A stretch of DNA of 64,000 nt, taken from Pelobacter seleniigenes DSM 18267 (GTDB lineage: Bacteria > Desulfobacterota > Desulfuromonadia > Desulfuromonadales > Geopsychrobacteraceae). Positions 1 to 8,561 of this stretch are shown one piece after another. Positions within the stretch are counted from its first letter, which is position 1; the number at the start of each line of letters is the position of its first letter. The stretch is from NCBI RefSeq assembly GCF_000711225.1, contig NZ_JOMG01000002.1, positions 2,492,501 through 2,556,500 on the forward strand, written 5' to 3'. The position numbers and the translations under genes were made by a program. The notes beneath the pieces were generated by a model. It was not told the origin of the DNA and ran no database searches. It was given only the letters and a program-made list of their open reading frames with translations.

Positions 1-1146
1 TTGTTGTTCGGATTGCTGTTGCTGCTGGAAGCGGGGATCATCGGTGTGTTCCTGGCCCTTGATCTGGTGCTGTTCTACCTGCTCTGGGAGCTGATGCTGA
101 TTCCGACCTTTTTCCTGATCGGTATCTGGGGGTACCGGCGGCGGGTCTATGCCGCGGTCAAATTCTTTCTCTTTACCCTGGCCGGCAGCCTCTGCATGCT
201 GTTGGCGATTATCAGTCTCTACCTGCTCCACGGCGAACAGACCGGGAGCTATACCTTCGCCCTGGCGGCGCTTAAGCAGACCCAGCTCGGATTCGGTCAG
301 GAGATGCTCTTTTACCTGTGTTTCATGGCCGCTTTTGCGGTGAAAATTCCGCTGTTCCCCTTTCACAGCTGGCTGCCGGACGCTCATACGGAAGCCCCGG
401 TGGCCGGGTCCATCGATCTGGCCGGACTGTTGCTGAAGACCGGGGTTTACGGGATGATTCGCTTTGCCTTCCCGCTCTTTCCGCGGGCGGCCGAACAGTC
501 GTTGCCGGTATTGGCTGTGTTGGCTTTGTTCGGGATCTTCTACGCGGCCTGGATCGCTTATTTGCAAACTGATATCAAACGCATTGTCGCCTATTCGTCC
601 ATTTCCCACCTCGGTTTTGTGGTCCTTGGCCTGGTGGCCTGGGGGCAAACCGCTTGGGAGGGGAGCCTGCTGCTGATGGTCAATCACGGCGTGACCACGG
701 GTGCGCTGTTCATCGCCATTGCCTTGGTCCAAAAGCGTACCGGCACACGCGAACTGCCAAAACTTGGTGGCCTGTGGAAGAGCCAGCCGAATCTGTCGGC
801 GTTCTTTCTTTTGTTCAGTCTCGCCTCCCTCGGCTTGCCGGGGCTGGCCAACTTTGCTGGCGAGATCCTGGTTTTAATCGGCACCTTCGGCAGCCATCCG
901 CTGTGGGCCGTTATTGCGGTCGGCGGGGTTCTGTTTTCGGCAGTTTATACCCTGCGTATGGTGCAGTGCACCATCTGGGGACCGAGTTGTGAACCTTTTG
1001 ACCGGCAGGACCTTGGGCGGCGTGAATGGCTGGTGCTGATTCCTTTGGCGGTGCTGGTCGTGCTGCTGGGTTGTTATCCGCAACCTCTGCTCGATCCGTT
1101 GCAGTTACCGGTCAGTCTGTTATTACGTTCTGGAGGGCTGCCATGA
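1..1146 (+). CDS. nuoM: NADH-quinone oxidoreductase subunit M (5' partial)
   Basis: Antiporter-like proton-pumping membrane subunit of respiratory complex I. The 381 visible residues are almost all hydrophobic helices. They include the family segments LWELMLIPTFFLIGIWG and FPFHSWLPDAHTEAP, and the lysine- and histidine-bearing segment around AYSSISHLGFV, all typical of NuoM. NuoM is usually about 490-510 residues, so roughly the first 110-120 lie upstream of the window and the apparent start at base 1 is not a real start. The stop overlaps the nuoN start in an ATGA, so the two genes are translationally coupled at the end of the nuo operon. Confidence 0.95.
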   Translation: MLFGLLLLLEAGIIGVFLALDLVLFYLLWELMLIPTFFLIGIWGYRRRVYAAVKFFLFTLAGSLCMLLAIISLYLLHGEQTGSYTFALAALKQTQLGFGQEMLFYLCFMAAFAVKIPLFPFHSWLPDAHTEAPVAGSIDLAGLLLKTGVYGMIRFAFPLFPRAAEQSLPVLAVLALFGIFYAAWIAYLQTDIKRIVAYSSISHLGFVVLGLVAWGQTAWEGSLLLMVNHGVTTGALFIAIALVQKRTGTRELPKLGGLWKSQPNLSAFFLLFSLASLGLPGLANFAGEILVLIGTFGSHPLWAVIAVGGVLFSAVYTLRMVQCTIWGPSCEPFDRQDLGRREWLVLIPLAVLVVLLGCYPQPLLDPLQLPVSLLLRSGGLP

Positions 1147-2561
1147 GTCCGGCTGCACTGCAATCCCTGTTGCCCCAACTGATTCTGGTGTTCGGTGCGA
1201 CCCTGATCCTGCTGGCGGGAGCCTGGTTGCCCGGGCGGCGCCTCTGGCTCTACAGTGGTGCGGTGCTGGCGGTGTTGGCCGCCCTCTGCGCCGCCCTGCT
1301 GAGCCCGGCCCTGACGGAAGTGGGGGGCTTGTACGGGACCTCGCTGTATGCCCGTTTCTGCACTGTGGTTTGGTCCTTGCTGGTCGCCGCTACCTTGCTC
1401 CTCTCTCGCCGCTATGCGGATCTGCACCGATTTGGCGGAGGGGAATACACGGCCCTGCTGCTGTTTGCCGGGGCCGGTATGAGTCTGTTGTCCGCTGCGA
1501 CCTCCCTGATTGGTCTGTTCCTGGGGCTGGAAGCCTTTACCCTGGTGCTGTATATTCTCATCGCCTTTAACCGCAGTGACAATCGCGGTGCCGAAGCTGG
1601 TTTGAAATATCTGGTGTTCGGGGCGGTAGCAACCGGTTTCCTGGCTTTCGGAATTGCCCTGATTTACACCGCAACCGGATCTTTTCATATTGTCGAGGCC
1701 CTTGGCGGCTTGCAGTCAGGTGGGGCGTTGCGACCGCTCGGGATGGCGGGCTGGGCCATGCTGCTGGTTGCCATCGGTTTTAAGATTTCCCTGGTTCCGT
1801 TTCATCTCTGGACTCCGGATGTTTACCAGGGCGCGCCGGCCCCGGTCTCTGCGATTTTGTCCACTGCTGCCAAGGGCGCGGTTCTGGCAGCCTTTTTGCC
1901 GTTGCTCAATGTCATGGGCAGCGGTGCTGCCGAAGTCAAGCTGGTGATCTCGCTGTTGGCGATTATCACTATGCTGGTCGGCACCTTCGCCGCCTTGCCG
2001 CAAACCAATCTGAAGCGGATGCTCGCTTATTCTTCCATCGTGCACATGGGCTATCTACTGATCTCCCTGCTGGTCGGGGGGACTGATGGCGGCAAGGCGC
2101 TGCTGTTCTATCTGATTGTGTACAGCTTTGCCACCTTCGGGGCTTTTGCCGTGGTGACCTCCCTCTCTTCCGAGCAGCATGAACTGCAGGACTATGCTGA
2201 GTTGCGCGGGCTCGGTTATCATTGCCCGCGGCGCGCCATGGCCCTGGCGGCATTTTTGTTCTCCCTGGCCGGGATTCCCCCGCTGGCCGGTTTCTTTGCC
2301 AAGTTCGGGTTGTTCCGGGCCGCTCTGGTGCATGGCTATACCGGGTTGGCCATCATCGGGATCTTTGCTTCGCTGGTTTCGGTCTATTATTATTTGCGGC
2401 CGATCCTTGTCCTGTTTGCCCAGGAAGAGTCGGTAACTTTAGCTCCCAATAGCGGTGCTCGCGGTGAGTATCTGCTGCTGGCCGGCTGCTTTGCCGCTGT
2501 GCTGGTGCTGGGGATTTACCCAGGGCCGTTGTTGGACCTGGTGGCCGTTGTCCTGCCTTGA
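1143..2561 (+). CDS. nuoN: NADH-quinone oxidoreductase subunit N
   Basis: Antiporter-like membrane subunit of complex I, normally the last gene of the nuo operon. The 472-residue product is about the expected length and is a run of hydrophobic helices. The conserved FKISLVPFHLWTPDVYQGAPAP segment lies near residue 220 (shown in parts: FKISLVPFH, WTPDVYQGAP) and LKRMLAYSSIVHMGYLL near 290. Family knowledge assigns proton translocation to the buried lysines and glutamate of these helices. The ATG at 1143 overlaps the nuoM stop by four bases. An upstream in-frame start at 1026 lies deep within nuoM and is not credible. I see no clear intrinsic terminator downstream. Confidence 0.95.
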   Translation: MSPAALQSLLPQLILVFGATLILLAGAWLPGRRLWLYSGAVLAVLAALCAALLSPALTEVGGLYGTSLYARFCTVVWSLLVAATLLLSRRYADLHRFGGGEYTALLLFAGAGMSLLSAATSLIGLFLGLEAFTLVLYILIAFNRSDNRGAEAGLKYLVFGAVATGFLAFGIALIYTATGSFHIVEALGGLQSGGALRPLGMAGWAMLLVAIGFKISLVPFHLWTPDVYQGAPAPVSAILSTAAKGAVLAAFLPLLNVMGSGAAEVKLVISLLAIITMLVGTFAALPQTNLKRMLAYSSIVHMGYLLISLLVGGTDGGKALLFYLIVYSFATFGAFAVVTSLSSEQHELQDYAELRGLGYHCPRRAMALAAFLFSLAGIPPLAGFFAKFGLFRAALVHGYTGLAIIGIFASLVSVYYYLRPILVLFAQEESVTLAPNSGARGEYLLLAGCFAAVLVLGIYPGPLLDLVAVVLP

Positions 2562-2757
2562 GCGGGGTTTGTTTCTCGCCGGTTGCTGAATAAATCCGTT
2601 CCGGGAGTTTTTTAAGCAGGGGCAGGGAGAATCCATGTTTCCCACCCTGACCAACTCAACAATTTACAGAATTGGCGCCGTATTTGATGGCCCGCCGGGG
2701 CATGACAGGCTGTTGTTCAACGGGCTGTCCACGGTCGTCGTTTTCGGGAGATTTCGT

Positions 2758-3162
2758 ATGTCCGTTAATGCAAACATCGCTGCGTTTTTTGCCTCGCCTG
2801 TGGTCGCCGTCGTTGGCGCTTCGAACAACCGGGAAAAGTTCGGCAATAAAATTTTTCGCTGTTATTTGCGCAACAATGTCCAGGCCATCCCTGTTCATCC
2901 CGCGCAATCTTCCGTTGAAGGAGTTCCCTGTGTTGCCTCGGTGAGCGAACTGCCCGATTCCGTTGCAAGTGTTTCCATCATTACTCCGCCACGGGTGACG
3001 GAACAGGTTGTCCGGCAGGCGGCCAGGAAGGGAATTCGCAATATCTGGATGCAACCCGGTGCCGAAAGTGCGGACGCGGTGGATTATTGTCGTTCCCAGG
3101 GGATCAATCTGATCGCGGATGGGGCCTGTGTGTTGGTTCATTTCGGCTGTCATGGCCATTGA
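2758..3162 (+). CDS. CoA-binding domain protein (YccU family)
   Basis: A single Rossmann-like CoA-binding domain (134 residues). It opens with VVAVVGASNNREKFGNKIFR, the usual glycine-rich loop, and continues with a segment matching small stand-alone CoA-binding proteins, including RNIWMQPGAES and INLIADGACVLVHF. The family resembles the N-terminal domain of succinyl-CoA synthetase alpha; its cellular role is unknown. I chose the ATG at 2758 because GGGAG lies 7 bases upstream and the domain starts at once; an in-frame ATG at 2635 would add 41 residues with no domain character. The gene is monocistronic, between nuoN and the threonine aldolase gene. Confidence 0.85.
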   Translation: MSVNANIAAFFASPVVAVVGASNNREKFGNKIFRCYLRNNVQAIPVHPAQSSVEGVPCVASVSELPDSVASVSIITPPRVTEQVVRQAARKGIRNIWMQPGAESADAVDYCRSQGINLIADGACVLVHFGCHGH

Positions 3163-3265
3163 GCGCACCGTTTTTCTCCAGTTTTTTCCCCGGAGTAGGT
3201 GAGCTGCCCTGCTTTTTATGTACCAAAAGTAACATTCCTGTTATTCTTTCCTGATGTGTGAAGCG

Positions 3266-4303
3266 ATGAATAAAAATATATTTGCCAGTGACAACTATAG
3301 CGGTATCTGCCCCGAAGCGTGGCAGGCCATGGCCGACGCCAATAGCGGCTGCGTCAAGTCTTATGGAGAAGACAGCTGGACCAGCAAAGCCTGCAATGCC
3401 TTGCGGGACTTCTTCGAGACCGATTGCCAGGTCTTTTTTGTTTTCAACGGGACCGCCGCCAATTCTCTGGCCCTGGCGTCCCTGTGCCAGTCCTATCACA
3501 GTGTCATTTGTCATGAGATGGCTCATGTTGAAACCGATGAGTGCGGCGCCGGAGAATTTTTCTCCAACGGTACAAAAATTCTTTTGGTTTCCGGTCAGGA
3601 TGGTAAAATCAGCCCCGCAGCGGTGACCCATGCGGTCACTCGGCGAACCGATATTCATTATCCGAAGCCAAAGGTCTTGAGCATTACCCAGGCCACCGAG
3701 TTGGGGACTGTCTATTCCCAGGCTGAATTGCAGCGGATCGGGGAACTGGCTGCCGAACACGACCTTAGGTTGCATATGGACGGGGCTCGTTTCGCCAATG
3801 CCGTCGCTGCAACCGGGTTGGCTCCAAAGGAATTGACCTGGCGGGCCGGGGTTGATGTGCTCTCGTTCGGCGGCACCAAAAACGGTATGGCGGTGGGGGA
3901 GGCCGTGGTCTTTTTCCGTCACGAACTGGCCCGCGAATTTGACTATCGCTGCAAACAGGCCGGACAGCTGGCGTCGAAAATGCGCTACCTGGCCGCGCCC
4001 TGGGTCGGGCTGCTGGAATCGGGCGCCCTGGTGAGCAACGCTGCCCATGCCAATCGCTGTGCGCAACTGCTCAGTGAGGAACTGCTTTCGGTGCCTTCGA
4101 TTCGCCTGATCCATCCGGTTCAGGCCAATGCGGTTTTTGTTCAGTTGCCGGAGCCGTTGCTGCAGGCGCTGCATGATGCCGGCTGGCATTTTTACACCTT
4201 TATCGGGTCCGGACATGCCCGCTTCATGTGTTCCTGGCAGACCCGGGAAGAGGATATCAGCGCATTCGGCAGCGAGCTGCGAGCCCTGGCTGCCGATTTG
4301 TAA
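3266..4303 (+). CDS. ltaE: low-specificity L-threonine aldolase (PLP-dependent)
   Basis: Fold-type I PLP enzyme expected to cleave L-threonine or L-allo-threonine to glycine and acetaldehyde in the cytoplasm. Family signatures are SDNYSGICPEAW at the N terminus, the small-loop segment FNGTAANSLAL, HMDGARF carrying the PLP-contacting aspartate, and SFGGTKNG, whose lysine (about residue 205) should form the Schiff base. The length of 345 is typical. The start is uncertain: an in-frame ATG at 3254 adds four residues and neither start has a strong ribosome site. The substrate could also be another beta-hydroxy amino acid. Confidence 0.9.
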   Translation: MNKNIFASDNYSGICPEAWQAMADANSGCVKSYGEDSWTSKACNALRDFFETDCQVFFVFNGTAANSLALASLCQSYHSVICHEMAHVETDECGAGEFFSNGTKILLVSGQDGKISPAAVTHAVTRRTDIHYPKPKVLSITQATELGTVYSQAELQRIGELAAEHDLRLHMDGARFANAVAATGLAPKELTWRAGVDVLSFGGTKNGMAVGEAVVFFRHELAREFDYRCKQAGQLASKMRYLAAPWVGLLESGALVSNAAHANRCAQLLSEELLSVPSIRLIHPVQANAVFVQLPEPLLQALHDAGWHFYTFIGSGHARFMCSWQTREEDISAFGSELRALAADL

Positions 4304-4331
4304 AACCTGCTCAATATTCAGGTGACTGGCG

Positions 4332-5186
4332 ATGAATATGTTCAGCGATTTTGAGTCGATCATCAAAAATATGGGGGAGTTGCCGGCCTCCCCGATTGTT
4401 GCGACCAAACTCCTTGAATTATTACGTAAGCCAGAGCTGAAACTTAAAGAACTGGCCAACGCCGTTTCCCTTGATCCGGTCATTTCCGCTCGTCTGCTGC
4501 GGATGGCCAATTCGGTCTTTTATCAGCTGGTCAAGCAGGTCAACTCGGTTGATCGTGCGATTATTGTCGTTGGCGAAGATGCCCTGAAAAACATGGCCAT
4601 GGAATACAGTTTGCGCAGTACTCACCAGACCTATGGGGTGATGGAGCGCAAGCTGTGGGAAAATTCCATCGGCTGCGCGGTTGCCTGTCGGATGATAGCC
4701 GCCCGGTTGACCGATCTGGATCCCAGTGAAGCCTATCTGGCCGGGTTGCAGCATCATATCGGCAAAGTGGTGATGATCAATCGCGATAAGGAGCTGTACC
4801 GCGAAGTGTTGCGGATCGTTGACGAGGGGCGAGGCCAACTGCGCGATGTCGAGCGCGGACTCTATGCCTATTCCCATGAGATGGTGGGGGCCGCCTTGCT
4901 GGACTATTGGAATTATCCCAAGAAGATTGTTGATGTTGCTCTGTACCATCACGATTTCGAAGCTCTTCTGGAAACCGATCCGGAAGTGTTCAAACTCTGT
5001 GCGGTGCTCTGCTTGGCCAGTGATTTTTGCCGCTATTTCGGAATCGGTCACAACCAGGCTGAGAAATTCGATATCGCTTTAAGTCGAGGGGTGCTGGCTC
5101 TGGAGGCCAATCCGCTCCTGGTTGATGATTTGGTGAGCAGATTTCAGCCCGAATTTATCAGGGAACGGAACCTGTTTCTGTCCTGA
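4332..5186 (+). CDS. HDOD domain signalling protein
   Basis: A stand-alone HDOD protein of 284 residues. The domain covers about residues 10-215: the LPASPIVATKLLELL entry helix, then ISARLLRMANSVFY, and AYLAGLQHHIGKVVM where true HD hydrolases carry His-Asp. The catalytic HD pair reads HH here, as expected for the non-hydrolytic HDOD family. Such proteins are implicated in signalling and cell-cycle or taxis control, usually as partners of receiver domains or kinases. A second HDOD protein in this window is fused to a kinase at 40955-43048. The gene lies 28 bases after ltaE and may be co-transcribed. No DNA-binding or enzymatic domain is visible. Confidence 0.85.
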   Translation: MNMFSDFESIIKNMGELPASPIVATKLLELLRKPELKLKELANAVSLDPVISARLLRMANSVFYQLVKQVNSVDRAIIVVGEDALKNMAMEYSLRSTHQTYGVMERKLWENSIGCAVACRMIAARLTDLDPSEAYLAGLQHHIGKVVMINRDKELYREVLRIVDEGRGQLRDVERGLYAYSHEMVGAALLDYWNYPKKIVDVALYHHDFEALLETDPEVFKLCAVLCLASDFCRYFGIGHNQAEKFDIALSRGVLALEANPLLVDDLVSRFQPEFIRERNLFLS

Positions 5187-5337
5187 ATATAACAGAATTT
5201 CAAAGGAGGAGAACGCGGCTGGACAAAGCTGCTAAGAATTCTATATATTGTGATAGTTTGATGATCTGTTGCTGTTTCCATGAATTTCTCAATGCCTCTG
5301 CGCCAACCAGCAAAGGTATTCAATAAGGAGCCGATCT

Positions 5338-6429
5338 ATGTGTAAAAAGATATTTATTGCTGCAACCGGGCAAAACTGCGGAAAAACAACAACCAGTGTT
5401 TCTCTTTTACATCTCGCCCGCAAGAAATATCCCCGGGTCGGTTTTATCAAGCCTTTCGGTCCCAAGCGCATGACTTATCTCGGCCGTTCCGTCGATGTTG
5501 ACGCAGCTTTGATAGCCCATGTTTACGATATGGAGGATCGGCTGGAGTTGATGTCCCCGGTGGTCCTTGATGCTTATACGACCCGTGATTTTCTGGAAAA
5601 TCGCAAAGATCCACAGGTCTACCTGGACAAGATCGTCAAAGCGGTCGAAACCCTGGAAAAGGAATGTGATTTCCTGATTATCGAGGGGGCCGGGCACAGC
5701 GGGGTCGGTTCGGTCATGGGGATGAACAATGCTCAACTGGCCAGCTGGCTGGAGGCTCCTGTGCTGATGGTGACCGGAGCGGGGGTCGGTAATGTCATTG
5801 ATGTGGTCCACCTGAATCTGGCGCTGTTCAGGGAGTTCGGCACTGAGGTGCGGATGATTCTGCCGAACAAACTGGTCAAAAACAAACGGAAGAAAACCCT
5901 GAAGTATATCGAATATGCTTTTGAGGACACCGATATCAAAGTGGTTGGCGGTTTCAATTATTCACCCATCCTGGCCGATCCGACCCTGAAATACCTGGCG
6001 GAATTGCTGGAGCTTGATCTGCATGGGCCGAAAGATCAGGGCAGCCGCATCGTTCACAATGTTCAGTTGGCCGCTCCGGCCACCCAACGGGTGGTCGATC
6101 TGCTGCAGGAATCGAGTCTGGTGATCGTGACCAGCAGCCGGGATGAAGTCCTGGTCATGCTTTCCACCCTTTACCACCTTCCGGAGTATAAAAAGAAGAT
6201 TGCCGGATTGATCATCGTCGGGGTCGCACCGGTCGCGGATATCGTCCAACGGGTTATCGATGACTCGGATATCCCCTACATTCGTACCGAGGCAACGACG
6301 GCCGAGGTTTATACCCGAATTAGAGAAGACGTTGCCAAAATCGGGGTCGATGATGAAGAAAAGATCCAGCTGATTCAACGGCTGGCTGAGTCGGAGCTGG
6401 ATTTCGACCTGATCGACTCGATTTTCTGA
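5338..6429 (+). CDS. BioD-like P-loop ATPase with DRTGG-type C-terminal domain
   Basis: Two-part cytoplasmic protein of 363 residues. The N-terminal part (about 1-215) is a dethiobiotin-synthetase/CobB-like P-loop domain with Walker A loop TGQNCGKTTTS at residues 10-20 and a second motif, DFLIIEGAGHSGVGSV. The C-terminal part (about 230-345) resembles the DRTGG domain. The pair is the architecture of the regulatory N-terminal half of long phosphotransacetylases (COG0857), here without the acetyltransferase domain. Biotin synthesis is unlikely since no bio genes adjoin. A ribosome site AAGGAG precedes the ATG. Function is unknown; an acetyl-phosphate or CoA sensing role is only a guess. Confidence 0.75.
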   Translation: MCKKIFIAATGQNCGKTTTSVSLLHLARKKYPRVGFIKPFGPKRMTYLGRSVDVDAALIAHVYDMEDRLELMSPVVLDAYTTRDFLENRKDPQVYLDKIVKAVETLEKECDFLIIEGAGHSGVGSVMGMNNAQLASWLEAPVLMVTGAGVGNVIDVVHLNLALFREFGTEVRMILPNKLVKNKRKKTLKYIEYAFEDTDIKVVGGFNYSPILADPTLKYLAELLELDLHGPKDQGSRIVHNVQLAAPATQRVVDLLQESSLVIVTSSRDEVLVMLSTLYHLPEYKKKIAGLIIVGVAPVADIVQRVIDDSDIPYIRTEATTAEVYTRIREDVAKIGVDDEEKIQLIQRLAESELDFDLIDSIF

Positions 6430-6517
6430 AGCGGAGCCGTCGGCTCTAAAGAGCACTGGCACAACCTGGAAAAGAATTTGTTAATTATTTTTTGAATGAG
6501 CTCGGAGACGCAGGTTT

Positions 6518-7765
6518 ATGGGGTTTTGGGGTAAAATATTCGGCGGCGGGTCCTCCCTTGAAGCGCTGAAGAACGCAATCGACCAGCAGCGTTTTGCCGA
6601 TGCCAGGATGCTGGCCGAAGAGTTGGCCGGTAAAGATCTGAGCGCCGCTGAGCAGGCAGAAGTTGCTGCGCTGGCGGCGATTGCCGGAGACAGTTTGGCA
6701 CGGCTGAATCTGGAGGAGGCGCAAGGACTGCTGCGCAATAATAAATATGTGCAGGCGCGCGAGTATCTCGACCTGGCCAAGGAGCTGGTGTGCAGCAGTG
6801 AACTGCGTCAGGAAATCGAAGCCGCCGCCGCTCCGCAACCCCGGGTGATGGATCCCGCAATGACCGCTGAAACGGAACCTGCGGCGTCCGCTGCTCCAGT
6901 CGCTGTCGCCGCGGCTGCCAGCATCAGCGTCGATGATGAGGAACAGCTCCAGCTCATTATGACCTCCTATCCGGAAGATTTGCGAGGCCGCTATTTAGAC
7001 AAGGGAGCCCTGTTTAAAAGGGCTTTTCTGCTGACTCATGCCGGTGAGGACGAGGCGGCTTTGGCCGCCTGGCAACAGCTCGCCGCCGCAGATCATGACG
7101 ATCTGTACTGGTTTGAGCTGGGCGCTTTGCAGGGGCGTGGCGGGGATCTGGCGGCCGCGCGACAGTCCTTGGAACAGGCGGTGTCCATTAATCCGGAATT
7201 GTTCCTGGCCGTTGAAGCGTTGGTGATGGTGCTGATGACCCAGGACGCCTATGCCGAGGCGGAACAGTTGCTGATGAAGCTGCTGGAGAATGGGGTTAAT
7301 CCGAGGTTTTGCCATGCTCAGTTGACGTCCCTTTTCGCCCGGCAGGGAGATTATGAACAAGCGGATCGCGAGGCGCGGATCGCCCTGACTGTGCATAATG
7401 GCGATCCTGAATTCCTGCAGCTGGCGGCAGCGGTATTTGAAAAAAATGGCAAGTTGGCCGACGCCGAAGGGGCGTTGCAGAAAATTCCCGGTGGCGGTTG
7501 TGGCGGTGGCAGCAGTCTGCCCCTTGCTGAATACTGGCTGCGGCATAAAAAGGAGCTTGGTAAAGCCCTTGATGTTTTTAATGCGGCCTGCCGACAAGAT
7601 CCCGACAACCCGCGTTGGCAGCTCCGTGCGGCCCAAACCTATGTGGCGCGCAACTGGCGCAAGGATGGTTTGAAATTGTTGAACAAGGTGGTTGGTGACC
7701 CTCGTCTGGAGCCAGCGCTGGCCCAGGAAGCGGAGCAGTTGCTGGCCCAATTGAAGAGTGAATGA
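6518..7765 (+). CDS. tetratricopeptide-repeat protein
   Basis: Cytoplasmic protein of 415 residues with no signal peptide. The start MGFWGKIFGGGSS is followed by a helical region, an Ala/Pro-rich linker (about 105-140), and then degenerate TPR-like helix pairs to the C terminus (for example FELGALQGRGGDLAAARQSL and LFARQGDYEQADREAR, plus a later pair). TPR arrays mediate protein-protein contacts; no enzymatic motif is visible. A GGGCGGGSS-like glycine run interrupts the array near residue 325. The stop overlaps the start of the YbaK-like gene in ATGA, so they are coupled. I do not recognise a named family. Confidence 0.7.
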   Translation: MGFWGKIFGGGSSLEALKNAIDQQRFADARMLAEELAGKDLSAAEQAEVAALAAIAGDSLARLNLEEAQGLLRNNKYVQAREYLDLAKELVCSSELRQEIEAAAAPQPRVMDPAMTAETEPAASAAPVAVAAAASISVDDEEQLQLIMTSYPEDLRGRYLDKGALFKRAFLLTHAGEDEAALAAWQQLAAADHDDLYWFELGALQGRGGDLAAARQSLEQAVSINPELFLAVEALVMVLMTQDAYAEAEQLLMKLLENGVNPRFCHAQLTSLFARQGDYEQADREARIALTVHNGDPEFLQLAAAVFEKNGKLADAEGALQKIPGGGCGGGSSLPLAEYWLRHKKELGKALDVFNAACRQDPDNPRWQLRAAQTYVARNWRKDGLKLLNKVVGDPRLEPALAQEAEQLLAQLKSE

Positions 7766-8232
7766 TGGCAAGCCTGGAAACGATTAAATCCTACTTGGAA
7801 GAGTACGACATCGCAGTTCTTGAGTTTGAGCAGGAAACGGCCACCGCGGCTACCGCAGCGGCCGCGGTCGGCTGTTCAGTTGCAGAAATCGCCAAAACCC
7901 TGTTGTTTTTGATCGGTGGAAACGCGGTTGCAGTGGTGACCTGCGGAGACATGAAGGTCAAAAGCTCCAAACTGAAAAAGGTCTTTGATCTGAGCGGCAA
8001 AGTCAGGCTGCCCGAGATCGACGATGTTGCTAAATATACCGGCTACGAGCCGGGAGGGGTCTGCCCCTTTTTATTGCCGGAGCAGCTGCCGGTGGTACTT
8101 GATACCTCCTTGGAACGTTTTCCGGTGGTTTACGCCGCTGCCGGTAACTGCCACTCTGCAGTGCCGGTGAGTGTGGCGCAATTGCAGGTTCTGACCGGTG
8201 CCGGGGTGGCGGATATCTGTGATCCGGCTTGA
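7762..8232 (+). CDS. YbaK/EbsC-family aminoacyl-tRNA deacylase
   Basis: Single-domain protein of 156 residues of the YbaK/ProX editing superfamily, which hydrolyses mischarged tRNAs (for example Cys- or Ala-tRNA-Pro). Supporting segments are the N-terminal helix LETIKSYLEEYDIAVLEF, the conserved lysine in AEIAKTLLFLIGG, and GYEPGGVCPFLLPEQLPVV, which matches the family G-x-x-P-G-G-V-x-P-F motif. The preferred substrate cannot be told from sequence. Start codons at 7762 and 7765 are both possible. The first overlaps the TPR gene's stop and is used here. The gene ends the small co-directional group starting at 6518. Confidence 0.85.
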   Translation: MMASLETIKSYLEEYDIAVLEFEQETATAATAAAAVGCSVAEIAKTLLFLIGGNAVAVVTCGDMKVKSSKLKKVFDLSGKVRLPEIDDVAKYTGYEPGGVCPFLLPEQLPVVLDTSLERFPVVYAAAGNCHSAVPVSVAQLQVLTGAGVADICDPA

Positions 8233-8431
8233 TCGGAGTTGTTTCTTCAGGTGCTATTCCTCATCTCCGGTCCGAAAATCAACTAGTTGTCATCCGGAAA
8301 CGGCCCTTTTCCGCCGTGGCGGTCAATCTATGGGCTTATTTGGGCGGCTTAAAGAACTACGCCTCCGCATAAGCCCTTGATTTCCTTGCCACAACGAAAA
8401 ATTGCTCGTTTCCAATCTGAAAACTTTATGC

Positions 8432-8460
8432 GTTGGCATCCGGAGTTTCCGGATGCCAAC
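8432..8460 (+). terminator. perfect 13-bp hairpin, candidate terminator
   Basis: Arms GTTGGCATCCGGA and TCCGGATGCCAAC pair perfectly around a three-base GTT loop. The sequence that follows is AT-rich (CAATTAACATTTTATTAG) but lacks a pure T run, so termination is plausible rather than certain. It lies between the YbaK-like gene and the promoter of the kinase gene. Confidence 0.5.
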
Positions 8461-8483
8461 CAATTAACATTTTATTAGTTTTC

Positions 8484-8511
8484 TTGAATAAAATCGGTGG
8501 GCTGCTATAAT
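8484..8511 (+). promoter_or_regulatory. sigma-70 type promoter for the PAS kinase gene
   Basis: TTGAAT and TATAAT hexamers are separated by 16 bases; the -10 box is a perfect match. The predicted transcription start is near 8518, about 45 bases before the ATG at 8562. Confidence 0.7.
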
Positions 8512-8561
8512 TCGCCTTTGACGCATAAAGAACAGCTCTTTGTGATAGTTAAGGCCAGCAG

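Larger units (their letters stand above)
8233..8561. other. intergenic region with a hairpin and a sigma-70 promoter
   Basis: About 330 bases without a convincing gene. It contains an imperfect inverted repeat (GGGCTTAT near 8333 and ATAAGCCC near 8373), a very regular 13-bp stem at 8432-8460, and a good promoter at 8484-8511 that serves the PAS kinase gene. A short open frame through 8198-8380 looks non-coding. Confidence 0.6.

Noticed and set aside
1074-1688. Long minus-strand open frame opposite nuoN
   Set aside because: It is a shadow of the well-supported nuoM/nuoN genes, with Gln/Arg/Gly-rich composition and no domain.
2635-2757. N-terminal extension of the CoA-binding protein
   Set aside because: The extra 41 residues have no domain character and the start at 2758 has a better ribosome site.
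3104-4510. 468-codon minus-strand frame opposite the threonine aldolase gene
   Set aside because: It is the antisense shadow of ltaE and the HDOD gene; no motif, and the plus-strand aldolase motifs are clear.
8333-8380. Inverted repeat GGGCTTAT ... ATAAGCCC
   Set aside because: The arms are only 8 bases with poor pairing between them; too weak to name as a terminator or riboswitch.
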